A stretch of 64,000 nt of DNA from Flaccisagitta enflata (taxonomy: Eukaryota; Chaetognatha; Sagittoidea; Aphragmophora): assembly GCA_965153355.1 (NCBI GenBank), contig OZ231128.1, positions 49,848,001 through 49,912,000 of the forward strand, read 5' to 3'. Made by a program: the position numbers and the translations under genes. The notes under the pieces are model-generated. The model was given only the letters and a program-made list of their open reading frames with translations, ran no database searches and had not been told where the DNA came from. Of this stretch, positions 38,625 to 49,114 are shown in pieces. The number at the start of each line of letters is the position of its first letter. Position 1 is the first letter of the stretch.

Positions 38625-38830
38625 TGGATTGGATGTAATGCTCAATAATGCAAATGGGATACCTTTACATAAAACTATGTAATTGAGCCGTACAATTCTA
38701 CATTGTACCAAAAGATAAGAACCATAAATAACAGCATCAAAAATGGAATACTATATAAATAAACACACTCAACCAAAGTCGAGTTTTACAGGTAAAAGAT
38801 ACTTTGAATTCAAACCAACTTAATCCTTAA
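38625..38830 (-). mobile_element. 3' UTR and tail of a LINE fragment
   Basis: Downstream (in - orientation) of the LINE coding remnant. It ends in ATCCAATCCAATCC, a short tandem terminus usual for CR1/L2-like elements. Confidence 0.55.
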
Positions 38831-39600
38831 TCATTTTTTCATTCGCCCATTTGCAAACTTTACTTCCCACACATTTTCTATTTTACTTATAACACGATTC
38901 AATGTTTGACTGTCTTCGCTGTAGATGTCATTAAACTACTTCATTTTCCGTATTGTCGTTTCCCGCGCCTCCCCATTGGGGACAGATATTGAGTCTATGA
39001 TTTTCGTCGTCTATGATTTTGCACTCGGGACATATTTCTGCGATTGTTCCTTTCATGTTCTTTCCGCGCTGAAAAGATAGTCTTGCTCTCTGTTTTGTTC
39101 CTTCAGTAATCGATTTCTTTGCTTCAGTTTTTCGGAGAGTACTTGATAAATGTGCTTGGTCTTTGTGTTGATTTTAAAGCCGTCATTAATCTTCGTTTGA
39201 CAGTTCTCAAGCAACTTTTTGCCATTTTTAATCAGTACCTCTTTGATTACAATATTTCGCCATTCATTAAAGGATCTCTGCTTGATTGCCTCCCAATCAG
39301 TCTCAAGCTCATATTCGCTCAACTTTTCATTCACATTTTTTGCCCACCCAATATTTTTGGAGGCCATGTTGAGCATCATTTTACATTGCCATTGTTCAGC
39401 GCTTGTAAGTTTCTTGTGAAGGAAAAGAAACCTCTTTCTGTCAACGATTTGAGTAATATAAAACAGACCGAATGTATGAATCACTGCTACATTGGGAGAT
39501 GTGGTTGGTAAGCCGAATAAGCGTTTCATCGCTCTTATTCCAATCTGGTCGAGCTGCTTCTCATCATTTTTCGTCAAAGTCCATGACTAGAAAGAGACTA
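38831..39600 (-). pseudogene. Non-LTR retrotransposon ORF2 C-terminus, frameshifted
   Basis: Reading on the - strand from about 39600: SWTLTKNDEKQLDQIGIRAM, KRLFGLPTTSP, IHTFGLFYITQ, then W- and K-rich sequence to LFSAERT and a stop at 39053. Shifting one base continues as MKGTIAEICPECK...DENHRLNICPQWGG, the C-x2-C...H...C knuckle typical of the C-terminus of CR1/L2-like LINE proteins. After a stop at 38931 a second shift gives DIYSEDSQTLNRVISKIENV and a final stop at 38831. So this is a 5'-truncated copy with two single-base frameshifts. RT motifs A-D are absent. It could belong to the same broad group as the RT at 3 kb, but the two pieces do not overlap enough to tell. Confidence 0.85.
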
Positions 39601-39891
39601 GGAATGCCCGACAGAGAATGAACATGCTCGGTTTTCAACATCACTTTTCTGATCAGACCTCATCATACAGTAATACATGATAAAAACAATTCTACCAGGG
39701 TCATTCAGCAAAGAATGAATGCAAAACACAGAATTAGTTATTTTTTTTTCTTATAGTTTTATCAACTGATTTAAGAAATTTTTGATTCTCCATATAAACA
39801 AATGAATCAACTTATGAACTAATAGATGAAAAAAAAAATTCCGAGGTCCATGATCCATGTTCCAATTTTTTGATGGAGCTCTTATCTAAGA
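39601..39891. other. No recognisable gene
   Basis: AT-rich linker between the LINE fragment and the next E element. Confidence 0.4.
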
Positions 39892-40744
39892 AACAAGGCC
39901 GGATACACGGCTACCCTAGTCGCTTGCGGGTGGGCAGGAGCAGTGCTGGAGAAGGTCACTAGGGCATCTGGGCAGGAGCCGTAAGCTCAAAAAGCTCAAA
40001 AACGCCGAAAAAGTAACTGTCATCCAAGGATTGCACATGGTCAGCGGTACCCGATGCCCTGCTTGGAGTGATTAGCTGAAGAAGTGGAGTGAGAGCAGGG
40101 CAGCGGCCCCAAAGGGCCGATGTCCTGTAGGACACAGGGGTGAATTTCCATACGTCCTGAGCAATTATCCTTGATATTCAATGGGAACTTTGCATTTTTT
40201 CAATTCATTGGGAATTTTGTGTTTTTTAAAATTTTCTGTCAATTTGCCATGTTATTCAATGAGAATTTGAGGTCTGAGAGGGTTGGATTTAAGGCCCAAG
40301 GCTGGATTTGAGGCCTGAAGAGGGGAGGCTGGATTTGAGCCCAAGAGGCTGGATTTGAGGCCCAAGAGCTGGATTTAGGCCTGAGAGAGGCTGGATTTGA
40401 GGCCTGAGAGGCTGGATTTTAGGCATGAGAGGCTAGATTTGATGCCTGAGAGGCTGGATTTGAGGCCTGAGAGGCTAGATCTGATGCCTGAGAGGCTGGA
40501 TTTGAGGCTTGAGAGGCCAGAGATTTGAGGCCTGAAGCTGGATTTGAGGCCTGAGAGGCTGAAGCTTCGGAGAGAGAGGACGTAATATCAGGCGGACGTA
40601 GCGGTTCACCTGTGGCCCTGAGACATCGGCCCTTTGGGGCCGCTGCCCAAGACGGACCAACCGACCGACCGACCGACCGACCGACCAATCAACCGACCGA
40701 CCGACATGGCGGGGTGTAGAGTCGCATTGCACGCGACTAAAAAT
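39892..40744 (-). mobile_element. Family E element split by a family M insertion
   Basis: The left half AACAAGGCCGGATACACGGC with CTAGTCGCTTGCGGGTGG and GCAGGAGC runs to an A-rich linker ending near 40014. The right half resumes at about 40652 with (ACCG)n, GGGGTGTAGAGTCGC and GCACGCGACTAAAAA. Together they make one E element, with M8 between the linker and the (GGAC)n core. Confidence 0.7.
40016..40651 (-). mobile_element. Family M element M8, nested in an E element
   Basis: Read on the - strand it starts GGGCAGCGGCCCCAAAGGGC and ends CAATCCTTGGATGACAGTT. The second arm is at 40097-40150. The interior is about 12 units of GAGGCTGGATTTGAGGCCTG type, unlike those of M3 or M5. Nesting shows that M moved after this E copy was in place. 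Confidence 0.8.
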
Positions 40745-40797
40745 TCAGATTTGAAAATAGAATTCAAGAGATTCAATTCCATTTTCAAAAATTCCGA

Positions 40798-40900
40798 AAA
40801 AATAAGTGAATGAGTAAATGAAAGAGTGAATGGACAAATGAATGAATTAATGCAGGAATGAACAAATGAATGAATGAACAAACGAATAAATGCATCAATG
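40798..40900. repeat. Degenerate (GAAT)n tract
   Basis: Interspersed GAATGAAT, GAGTGAATG and AAATGAATG units. Confidence 0.75.
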
Positions 40901-41008
40901 TTGGATGGATGGACAAATTAAAGAATTTGTCAATAAATTGATGATTTTTCTCTGAGCAATCAAATAAAAAAATGCCAATGTTGATATAGTCCAGGTAGCC
41001 TGATATGA

Positions 41009-41110
41009 TGAGAGAGTGCCAGTCGGGCTTGCCATCAGCAAAAACAGCGTGCCTGACAGCAAAACAGAGTGCCTCAGGCAAGCGGGCACGCTCTAAATTA
41101 GGGCCTGTCC
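41009..41110. mobile_element. hAT-like fragment with GTGCC/GAGTGCC motifs
   Basis: GTGCCAGTCGGGCTTGCC, GCGTGCCTGACAGCAAAACA, GGGCACGCTCTAAATTAGGG and CCTG resemble the subterminal region of the element at 38.0 kb with CGAGCCC replaced by GTGCC. Boundaries are unclear. Confidence 0.4.
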
Positions 41111-41315
41111 TTGGGTATCTCGTCCTTAAAAATCGGGACACCTTTAACGGCATTGTCTTTAACGGCATTGTTTTGGAGGGTTACTGGAATAATAAGCGTC
41201 CCCATGGACGCGCGAGTAAGAGAAGGTAGGGTGCCACTGTATTTTGATATTACTTGTAAATCCATTTATTGATTATGGACCATAATCCAGTACTTTTCTT
41301 TTTCTCTCTTTTCAG

Positions 41316-41432
41316 CAAATTTCTGCCAGTCTAACCCTTGCAAAAATGGTGCAAAGTGCTCAACTAAGGGTTTGACCTACTTCTGTGAATGCAATGGCAA
41401 ATGGATGGGGAAAGATTGCAGAAAAGAAAAAG
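41316..41432 (+). CDS. EGF-like exon of an EGF plus VMO-I protein
   Basis: The exon is bounded by a TTTTCTCTCTTTTCAG acceptor and a GTAAGATT donor. Translation from the second codon base gives NFCQSNPCKNGAKC, STKGLTYFCECNGKWMGKDC and RKEK. Its six cysteines have EGF-domain spacing and are followed by a typical CxCxxxWxGxxC-like end. Both introns are phase 1, the classic arrangement for shuffled extracellular EGF exons. EGF modules are disulphide-bonded and extracellular, and this one probably mediates binding or spacing in a secreted protein. It joins in frame to the VMO-I exon at 42114. The upstream exon(s), including a signal peptide, were not found in the element-rich sequence before it. 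Confidence 0.88.
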
Positions 41433-41657
41433 GTAAGATTATCTCATCACTGTTTCATCTCTCTATCGACATACAGCGGGACGTAGGGAAAATGGTCTCG
41501 AAGGGACTGAATATTCTTGACGATTAAAGTCTTAAAGAGGGGGACTGTCATTAGGTAATTTTAAAGAGTTTCTCCGTCTGTCCCGTCTATCTGTCTGTCT
41601 GTCACACAAGCCAGAATTCTCCAATTTCTTCCATGACCGTCACACCAGTGAGTCAGT

Positions 41658-41705
41658 GACACACACACAAACACACACACACAAACACACACACAAACAC
41701 ACACT

Positions 41706-41804
<99 letters not shown>

Positions 41805-41810
41805 TCACTG

Positions 41811-41898
<88 letters not shown>
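41658..41898. repeat. (CA)n microsatellite in the first intron
   Basis: About 240 bp of CA with CACTATCACTGAAACAC in the middle. It lies between the EGF and first VMO-I exons. Confidence 0.97.
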
Positions 41899-41902
<4 letters not shown>

Positions 41903-42113
41903 ATGGATTGACAAAGACAAATACCTTTCCTTTGTTCAATTATTTCATTCTGCATTTTTTCTTAAACATAAAATCCATTTTGACACCAGTTGACATCCCA
42001 AATGTTTCCTTTGGGTGCATGCTTTCGAAATTGCTAACACATTATACCTCCTGTAGATGACGCCCTAACATGAAACAACTTTCTCATTGTTTTTAATTTT
42101 CTTCCGTTTCCAG

Positions 42114-42401
42114 GGGAAATACATATACCCAGTAAGACTACTTGGGGCGATTGGCATTGGAAATCGTATTGCCCATCAGGAACATATGCAAAGTCAGCGA
42201 ACTTGAAAATTGTAGATGATGGTGGCGATGATACGGTAGTGAATGGAGTCAAATTATACTGTCATGACAATGATGGGGCGTATCGAACATCAATTACATC
42301 GGCAGTGCAAATTTGGGGAAGTTGGCGAAATAAACAAACCTGCCAAAATGGTTACATCAACAGTGCCAGGTTTCGCTCATACCCTGCATGTGGAGACTGT
42401 G
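42114..42401 (+). CDS. VMO-I domain exon, first half
   Basis: Acceptor CTTCCGTTTCCAG, donor GTAAGACA, phase 1 on both sides and 288 bp. The translation contains TTWGDWHWKSYCPSGTYAKS, VDDGGDDTVVNGVKLYC, SAVQIWGSWRNKQTCQNGY and PACGDCG. The alternating W-G-x-W, C-P-S-G/C-Q-N-G and D-D-T-x-x-N-x-x-x-L-x-C elements are the repeated sheet motifs of the vitelline membrane outer layer protein I family. Those proteins are secreted, disulphide-rich and form a three-fold beta-prism found in egg coats and mucus. The reading frame is completed by the exon at 47673. The molecular activity in this species is unknown. Confidence 0.9.
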
Positions 42402-43269
42402 GTAAGACATGTTGAACAAAATACAGCACAGCCGTACTCACTACTCAGGCCCATACAATCTATACAAATTTTAGGGGTCCTGTAGAACACAAGTATGCAT
42501 CTGAGATAATGAACCTCACAGACTATACTATTTTGAGGCCAAGGAGGGTTGATTTGAGGTCTAAGAAAAGCTAATTTGAAGTAATTTCAAGTATTTCAGG
42601 TCCTGGCTTTGGAATACTTAAAATACTTGCCTGAATGGGAAATCCAAAAGTATTCCAGTTAAACATTTTTTCATCTTTTCAGCCTGTGGCTTGACATGAT
42701 TTTCTCAGTCAGGAAAAATAAAAAAAACAATTCTAAAAAAAAAATCTAATGCTGGTAAAGCTAAAGCAGTATGAGCTTTACCTATGCAACAAGTGTTCTG
42801 AGGTTTCTCCTATGGATATCCTTAGTGTGTCATGAAAATGTGTATTAGAACTATGCCGTCTGAGGAATAAGGATTTCTAGCTCAAAGTTTAGAGGAGTCA
42901 AAAGGGCGAGTCCGGGGACCCCTATGAATTAGGTCTTCAAAGGTGCGTATTACCTTTCGGAACATTAATCCAGGCTTGCTTGACCCAATATCAGGTGCGT
43001 GTTCGAATGTCTAAAAAAAAAGTGCCCAAAATGACCGTTTTTGGCGTTTTTTAGCCTAAAAACCATCTTAAACTTGGAAAAGAGCCATGAAATTTTACAT
43101 GCATATGTAATAGACCCTAATTGAGCTGTATTATGAGGTTGTGAAAATTTTAAGGTACCTAAATTTTAAAAAACAGCTTTTTCATGAGTTTTTTTAAAGA
43201 AAAAAAATGTTTTTACCCCCCTTAAAGTTGACCGATTTGGACAAAACTTTTACTGGAGATACTTCATAT
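42402..43269. other. Start of a 5.3-kb intron; degenerate family M remnant
   Basis: 42475-42570 contains GGTCCTGTAGAACACAAG and GAGGCCAAGGAGGGTTGATT, a decayed M-type arm and repeat. The rest is unrecognised and non-coding. Confidence 0.45.
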
Positions 43270-43693
43270 CATGGACTACCTCCATGAACCATGAACCATG
43301 GGCTGAAATTCCTTTAGGGAACTCTTGGTGATGCCCAAAAAAAATTTGGTGACCCTGAGAGCCTTTTTTGGGCGTCAAATAACGATTTAGTGAAGACCGC
43401 AAAACCAAAAATCGCGAAAATTGCCAATTTTAGGCCTTTTTTCAACCTGTAACCTAAAAAAAGTTGAAATTTGGCTCTGAAATATCTCATTAGGGCCAAC
43501 GGTTTTTGCATCAAATCAATTGAACACCCCAGCCTACAGCTTTTTTAAACAGACTATGTCTATACTGTTGAAAAATACTTGCTATATGACTTTTCTCCGT
43601 GATTTATAGGTGCCAGATTTGATATTTTGATCATAACTTGATAGTGGTTGGGGTAAAAATGTCAAATTTAGGTCATTTTGGCCGCCAAATTGG

Positions 43694-45250
43694 GCCAATT
43701 AGCCTTAGAAATCAAACCTAAAATCCAAGAGATTATAAAACAAAAGCTCAAGATCTCACTAGTGGTGCAATCCGCATGTTTCTATCATTTTTTGTTTAGA
43801 TTTGAGAGCATTTCAAAGATGAAAGGGTTTGACGGGAAAATTGCGGCTTCAATTTCAGTGACAATTTTGACATTTTCCACAAATTTCAATATTTCTCGGC
43901 TTCGGATGGACCAATCTGCATAAAATTGGTGATCAAATTGAAGAGTTTTTCCTGTTCTAGCAGATGGTAAAAAAATTTTTGATCAATATTCCCCCCCAAA
44001 TTTTTCAAAGACTGTAGAAGCAGGTGCAAAAAAGTTGATTTGTTTGCAAATTGGTCAATTTTGGATGAAAAATTAGGCCACTTCCTGTTTATAAAAAGAC
44101 TAAGGGTACCATCTTGCTCAAAAATATCGTCTCAGTAAAACAAGATTATCGTTTATTGTTGTTATTTCTCATAAAAAGTTATATGTTTCTGCACAAATAT
44201 TTAGTATAAGCTACTATAGTATTATATAACCTTTGTATTCATCTGGGAAGATATAGATGAAGGACTCATATACAATTTTGTAGAACTGGTTCTTCAAACT
44301 TTCCAGCAGTTTTTTTTTCATCACTTTCTGACGCATGTATATTCATTTTTGAAAAAAATTCAAATAGTTTGTACTAGAAAAATCTGCTTGGCGGCATTTG
44401 ACAGATCTTTCAAAGCTCTTTCCAATGGTCACCGATTTTCATATGATTTTACAATGATAAGCCTATAAAAAGTAAAAATGAACAGGCCAATATTCTTCTC
44501 CTCATTTTTAGCATATTTCTGCTCTTTATGGACATGAACGTTTTTACTCTTTTAGCTCTAAAATCAAAACGAATCGAGCTACTGAACTCTGCTTGGTGGC
44601 ATTTTGAAGATTTGTTCTTGCTCTTTTTAATGGTCACTGATTTCAATGTGTTTTTTACAATTGTTTGGTCACAAAATAGGCATAAAGGTGAGACAATATT
44701 TGTGAGCAAGATGGTATATCAAAATAACAATTTTTGGGTATTTTAATCTTTGAAGTTCTATAAAATCTAAGTGCAAAAACATATTGACACGCCGATTGCA
44801 CCACTGGTTAGCTCCTGAGCAGTACTTTATTTTGCTCATGGATTTTAAGTCTTTTTATAAATTGGAAGTGGCCTAATTTTTCCTCCAAAATTGACCAATT
44901 TGCGAAAAAATCGATTTTTTTGCACCTGCTTCTACAGTCTCTAAATTTTTTTGGGGGGAATATCGATCAAAATTTTTTTTACCATCAGCTAGAACAGGAA
45001 AAACTCTTCAATTTGATCACCAATTTTATGCAGATTGGTTCATCCAAAGCCGCGAAATATTGAAATTTGTGAAAAATGTCATAATTGCCACTTAAATTGA
45101 AGCTGCCATTTTCCCTTCAAACCCTTTCATCTTTGAAATGCTCTCAAATCTGAACAAAAAGTGATAGAAACATGCGGATTGCACCACTAGTGAGATCTTG
45201 AGCTCTAGTTTTATAATCTCATGGATTTTAGGTTTGATTTCTAAGGCTAA
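43694..45250. mobile_element. 1.55-kb foldback element inside the VMO-I intron
   Basis: TTAGCCTTAGAAATCAAACC at about 43700 is mirrored by GGTTTGATTTCTAAGGCTAA at about 45231. The arms continue for about 400 bp (43694-44100 with 44860-45250), sharing GTGGTGCAATCCGCATG. A shorter inverted pair, CCATCTTGCTCA and TGAGCAAGATGG, sits further in (about 44110 and 44703). AT-rich, no credible coding sequence. A mirrored copy is at 61990-63550. Confidence 0.82.
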
Positions 45251-45440
45251 GTCTGCTGGTTTAAGTCTGCTGGTTTAAGTCTGCTGGTTTAAGTCTGCTG
45301 GTTTAAGTCTGCTGGTTTAAGTCTGCTTGTTGAAGTCTGCTGGTTTAAGTCTGCTGGTTTAAGTCTGCTGGTTTAAGTCTGCTGGTTTAAGTCTGCTGGT
45401 TAAAGTCTGCTGGTTAAGGTCTGCCGGTCAAAGTCTGGTT
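45248..45440. repeat. 14-bp tandem repeat abutting the foldback element
   Basis: About 13 units of AAGTCTGCTGGTTT, the last few degenerate. The array begins at the last bases of the foldback arm (CTAAGTCTGCTGG). Confidence 0.92.
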
Positions 45441-45699
45441 TAACTCTGGTTTAGTCATTTTTCATTGATTGGATTGATAGAGTTGATTGATTTGACTCAA
45501 TTACAAAAGTCACCACTTTTTCCAGTGGTCCCGGTTTGTAACTGGGTGGGTTTCCACGGCCTCCAATACCTCATTAGGCTGATTTATTCATCAATTCATT
45601 CAAGTCAATCTAGTCAACTAAATCATTTTATTCATTTCTTATATTTCTCCCTGTTCAGTCATGTTGATTAAAAAGATACAATAAGGAGTCAGGTCAATT

Positions 45700-45750
45700 C
45701 AGTTTTTTGTCTCGCACGCGACTTATAGGTGTTGGCCTTGTTTTTTTCTA
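45700..45750 (+). mobile_element. Internally deleted family E remnant
   Basis: TCTCGCACGCGACTTATAGG is directly followed by TGTTGGCCTTGTTTTT. Both family E ends remain without the core. Confidence 0.5.
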
Positions 45751-45859
45751 TTTCAAAATGTATGTTTATTTTTTCTCTTTTTTTTTCATTGTTAATGATT
45801 TTCAACAGTATTTCAAAAAGAAGGTGAAGTATGTTCTTGTTACCTAGATTTTTTGTATC

Positions 45860-46020
45860 ATTACCCAGTACCGAGACCCTATACCGAGTCGGCGAGCCCC
45901 AGTACCGCCCCTGCCCGTACCGAGCCCCGACTTCCGGTATCCGGCCCTGCCGTGCCGAGGGACCAGCCGACCCTGCCGTGTCGAGGGACCGGCCGACCCT
46001 GCCCATGGGGTCCCGCAAGG
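45860..46020. repeat. GC-rich island with a short tandem
   Basis: CCGACCCTGCCGTG and CGAGGGACC occur twice, with several ACCGAG motifs. GC content is well above the surroundings. Pro/Arg-rich frames across it lack any domain. Confidence 0.55.
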
Positions 46021-46228
46021 CATTGGTGTTCACCCGACTAAAATATCACTTTCACTGTACTTCGAGATATCACTTTAGTGCCCTTCCCGAATAAAACAGG
46101 ACCAAATTCATAGACTTCTTAAAAGTTTTCGAGTGCTTTCCCACATGTGTCTCGTCGTGTTTATCTATATTTTGACCAAGTGGGATTGATCAAACTCCTG
46201 AAAAAGCGATTTTCAATGTACTGATCAT

Positions 46229-46473
46229 TGATGCGCTATTTCTGTCAGTCCGTCCGACCATCCGTCTGTCTGTCCGTCCATCTGTCCTTCCGTCCGTCTG
46301 TCTGTTCGTCTGTCCGTCCATTCGTCTGTCCGTCCGTCCGTCCGTCACACTTTAATTTTTTTAGGTTTTTGCGCATTCTGGCCTAACTGCTCCTACCCAA
46401 ATGATCTAGTGACCTCAGATACAGCCCTTGCACACCCGCACGCGACTGGGGTACCCATGAACCTGGCCTTGTT
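46229..46473 (+). mobile_element. Family E element
   Basis: A long (GTCY)n core of about 100 bp, CACACTTTAATTTTTTTAGG, TAACTGCTCCTACCCAAATG, CCCGCACGCGACTGGGG and the end AACCTGGCCTTGTT. The hairpin end is reduced to GATGCGC. Confidence 0.75.
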
Positions 46474-46701
46474 CAACCGAAATTCCAATTTGCTTTTTTC
46501 TTTTTTTTTGCTAAAATTGTCTAGTTGACCAAAAAGAATTGATATTTTGAATTACTGTCATTACCTATGATCACATCCATCAGGACATGTGGAGAACCCC
46601 CATGTGGCTCCCCCACCCACATCACTACCTACCTACTTGTTCTTTGTATCAAATGAGTCCACATATAATGTTTTGTCGCCCTTTTTTGATCTAATTTGCA
46701 G

Positions 46702-46907
46702 TTTTTAGTCGCGTGCACGCAACTCTACAAACCGCTTTGTCCGTCCGACCATTGGTTGCTTGGCTAGTCGGTCGGTACCCATTTTACATCTTTCTATGAT
46801 TTTATTTCTTTGACCTCACTGCTCCTGCCTAAATGATCTAGTGACCGCAAATATGGCCCCTGCCCACCCACACGCGACTTCGGCAGCCGTGTATCCGGCC
46901 TTGTTTT
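46702..46907 (+). mobile_element. Family E element, complete
   Basis: TTTTTAGTCGCGTGCACGCA, ACTCTACAAACCGCTTTGTC, a GTCGGTCGG core, CTCACTGCTCCTGCC, CCCACACGCGACTTCGG and the end GTATCCGGCCTTGTTTT. Confidence 0.8.
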
Positions 46908-47039
46908 CAAAAACGTGGGTTGTTGGCAAAAATTGGTCATTTTGAGGTCTATTCAGGCATCTTTTGTGTCATCAACTTAACTCCGTCCCCAGACTTTTTA
47001 CAAAGGTGTTTCTCAACCTGGGGCCTGATTTGGTACACA

Positions 47040-47150
47040 CCCCTGTTTTCTCCAGGATATCGGCTTCCCTGCACTCCCCCTACTACCTTAGGTCACCAAT
47101 TGAGTAGGGCAATGGGTGCCGCTGACCAAATACGATCCATGGATGACTTA
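47040..47150 (+). mobile_element. Family M right-end remnant
   Basis: CCCCTGTTTTCTCCAGGATA, GGGCAATGGGTGCCGCTGAC and GATCCATGGATGACTT correspond to the right arm and tail of family M. The left arm is absent. Confidence 0.55.
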
Positions 47151-47252
47151 TCTCCATGTAAAGACGTTGTTTCTGACTCTACAAGCGGTTGGTCGGAGTT
47201 AACTGTAAAATTGGGTTCAACTTGGGCATAACAATGAAACATTTTTTCCCAG

Positions 47253-47490
47253 TACTTTTCATGTTCCATTTGCATAATTAGAGCCCTATGTTATTGGAAA
47301 ATGGATTTGGACTTGATCAAGGCATTCCGTAATCAATGCTTTAGTTGTATAGAATAACCAGGGAAGAAATTTCTTTCAAAATTACAGCAATATTTTCTAT
47401 ACAACTACAGCATTGATTGATGGAATGCCTAGATCAAGTCCGATTATGCGATCAGAACATGAAAAGTGCTTGGAAATGATGTCTCATTCG
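47253..47490. repeat. Inverted repeat with ~110-bp arms
   Basis: AGTACTTTTCATGTTCCATT to ATGCTTTAGTTGTATAGAAT is mirrored by TTCTATACAACTACAGCATT to GAACATGAAAAGTGCTTGG, with a loop of about 30 bp. It is a MITE-like hairpin. The mirrored copy at 59750-59990 has different indels. Confidence 0.75.
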
Positions 47491-47672
47491 ACAGTGATTC
47501 GAATGCCCAAATTGAGCCCATTCTTATGTTTAGACATCAGCCCATCATTCGAATGCCAAAATTGAGCCCATTCTATGAACTATTGCTGTATTTCGCCACC
47601 TCCCAACCGTCCGCGACTAATACTAATAGGGTTGCCTTAGTTTATCAGATTTTCCATCATTTTTAACTACAG

Positions 47673-47989
47673 ATGACGTTGCAGTAACTAACGTTCTGTT
47701 TGGATGCTCCGATGGTAGCGTATTGTATCCTTGGTCCGTGGGAATAATAACCGAATGGGGTACATGGGATGCAGAGAGAAAATGTGGAGACAATCAAGCA
47801 GTTTGTGGGATCCAAACGCAAATAGATGATCTTGGAACCCTCCGCGTAAATAAAACCAACACTCGCACTCATGCCCGTATTTCTGGTATCCGAAACGGTA
47901 CCCAAACTCGTTCCCTCGAACCTGTAACCCGTGGTTATGATGATGTTGCACTCAATTCCATGATTCTTTATTGCTGCGACTTGCTTTAA
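47673..47989 (+). CDS. VMO-I domain exon, second half (terminal exon)
   Basis: Acceptor TTTTTAACTACAG. The first two bases complete a phase-1 codon, and the exon ends TAA at 47987. The translation DDVAVTNVLFGCSDG, GIITEWGTWDAERKCGDN, QAVCGIQTQIDD and GYDDVALNSMILYCCDLL supplies the remaining VMO-I repeats. The DDVALN...L-Y-C-C ending is the family's usual C-terminus. With 42114-42401 it makes a full-length domain of about 200 residues. A direct reading through all three exons stays open, so the left-arm gene appears intact. An identical copy of this exon lies inverted at 59292-59608. Confidence 0.92.
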
Positions 47990-48129
47990 ATCATGTCAAA
48001 CTGGTTTAAATCACATCACGCACCTACCTTCCCGTTTTCGAAAGGCGCAGTCAGATGACTTGTCTCTTTTTTTTTCTAACCTAATCATGAAAATGCCCTG
48101 ATTGTAACTTCATCGTTTCACAAATAGTC

Positions 48130-48135
48130 AATAAA
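48130..48135 (+). terminator. Polyadenylation signal of the EGF/VMO-I gene
   Basis: AATAAA lies 141 bp after the VMO-I stop codon, with a T/G-containing stretch downstream. Confidence 0.7.
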
Positions 48136-48399
48136 GATAAGGTTAATTGAACTTTATTTGTAGCTGTCACTTTTTATGGTGTGCAATTCACATCCTTCAC
48201 AAATATCCTTAAAAATCAACAAAAATCTACCTAGTCCGCAAGGTGATTACAGCTCAAGCGTGCCAGACCGACCGACCAACATGCAAAGTTTATAAAAGTT
48301 TTGCGCACCTAAAAAGCCGTTTAGTTAGCTGCACAAAAAAGAGCGACTCAAGTTTCTGTCATGGGGATTTCGAACTCTACGTCAAACGGAAATGGAGAA

Positions 48400-49114
48400 A
48401 ACAAGGCCGGATATACGGCCAATCCGTAGTCGCTGCTGGTGGGCAGGGGCAGTAATGCGAGTGGGCAGGGGCAATATATGAGTGGGCGAGGGCTGTATTG
48501 ACGCCAGGCAGGAGCCAGAGGAGGACGGCGGCTGATAATGTGTAAAGAGCTCTTTTAGGGTATGACATTTTTCTTTGGAACAAATTCTACCACTTAGTTT
48601 TGGTTTTTGATCTTTTTAAGGTCAGAAAAAGTCACTATCAAGAAATTCTTCGATCAATTTGTAATCTTTGATTACTAACGCAACCTGATTTTTGCGTGTC
48701 ATAGTGTAGTTGAGAATGAAGTGAAACATAGATGAGTTATCCTTTGCTACATTTTGTTAAGAACAAAAAAATGTTTTCTCAACCTCTTCTGTAACAATTT
48801 CCATTGCAATCTGTTTCTAATAATTTTCTATATTACTAGAATTAATTTTAGCTATCTTCCTAGGCCGTAAGAATTGATTTGACAGCAGATTTTTCTTAGT
48901 TGGACATGAATTTGTGTGAAACAAGAAAAAAATTAATTCTTACGGCATGTTAGGTACCCTGCCGGCCCTGGGCAGGAGCTGTGATGGTCAAAAATCCGTT
49001 TTTCAGTCAATTTTGCGTGATCAAAATTTTCGCGTGACGGACATCCAGACATCCAGACAGACAGACCAAGGGACACACCCTCTTGTAGAGTCGCTTAGGC
49101 AGCCACTTAAAAAA
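48400..49114 (-). mobile_element. Family E element with an inserted segment
   Basis: The left end AACAAGGCCGGATATACGGC and GTGGGCAGGGGCAG motifs are separated from the right half (GGCCCTGGGCAGGAGCTGTG, CAGACAGACAGACC, CTCTTGTAGAGTCGCTTAGG) by about 460 bp. The insertion holds a small hairpin, CCGTAAGAATT with AATTCTTACGG (48866-48952). Confidence 0.6.

Noticed and set aside
45831-46094. Pro/Arg-rich frames in the GC-rich island
   Set aside because: Short internal tandem, no domain, and overlapping frames on both strands are equally open.
47723-47989. ATG at 47723 as an independent small gene
   Set aside because: The in-frame upstream codons to the acceptor at 47672 continue the VMO-I motif, so this is part of a spliced exon.
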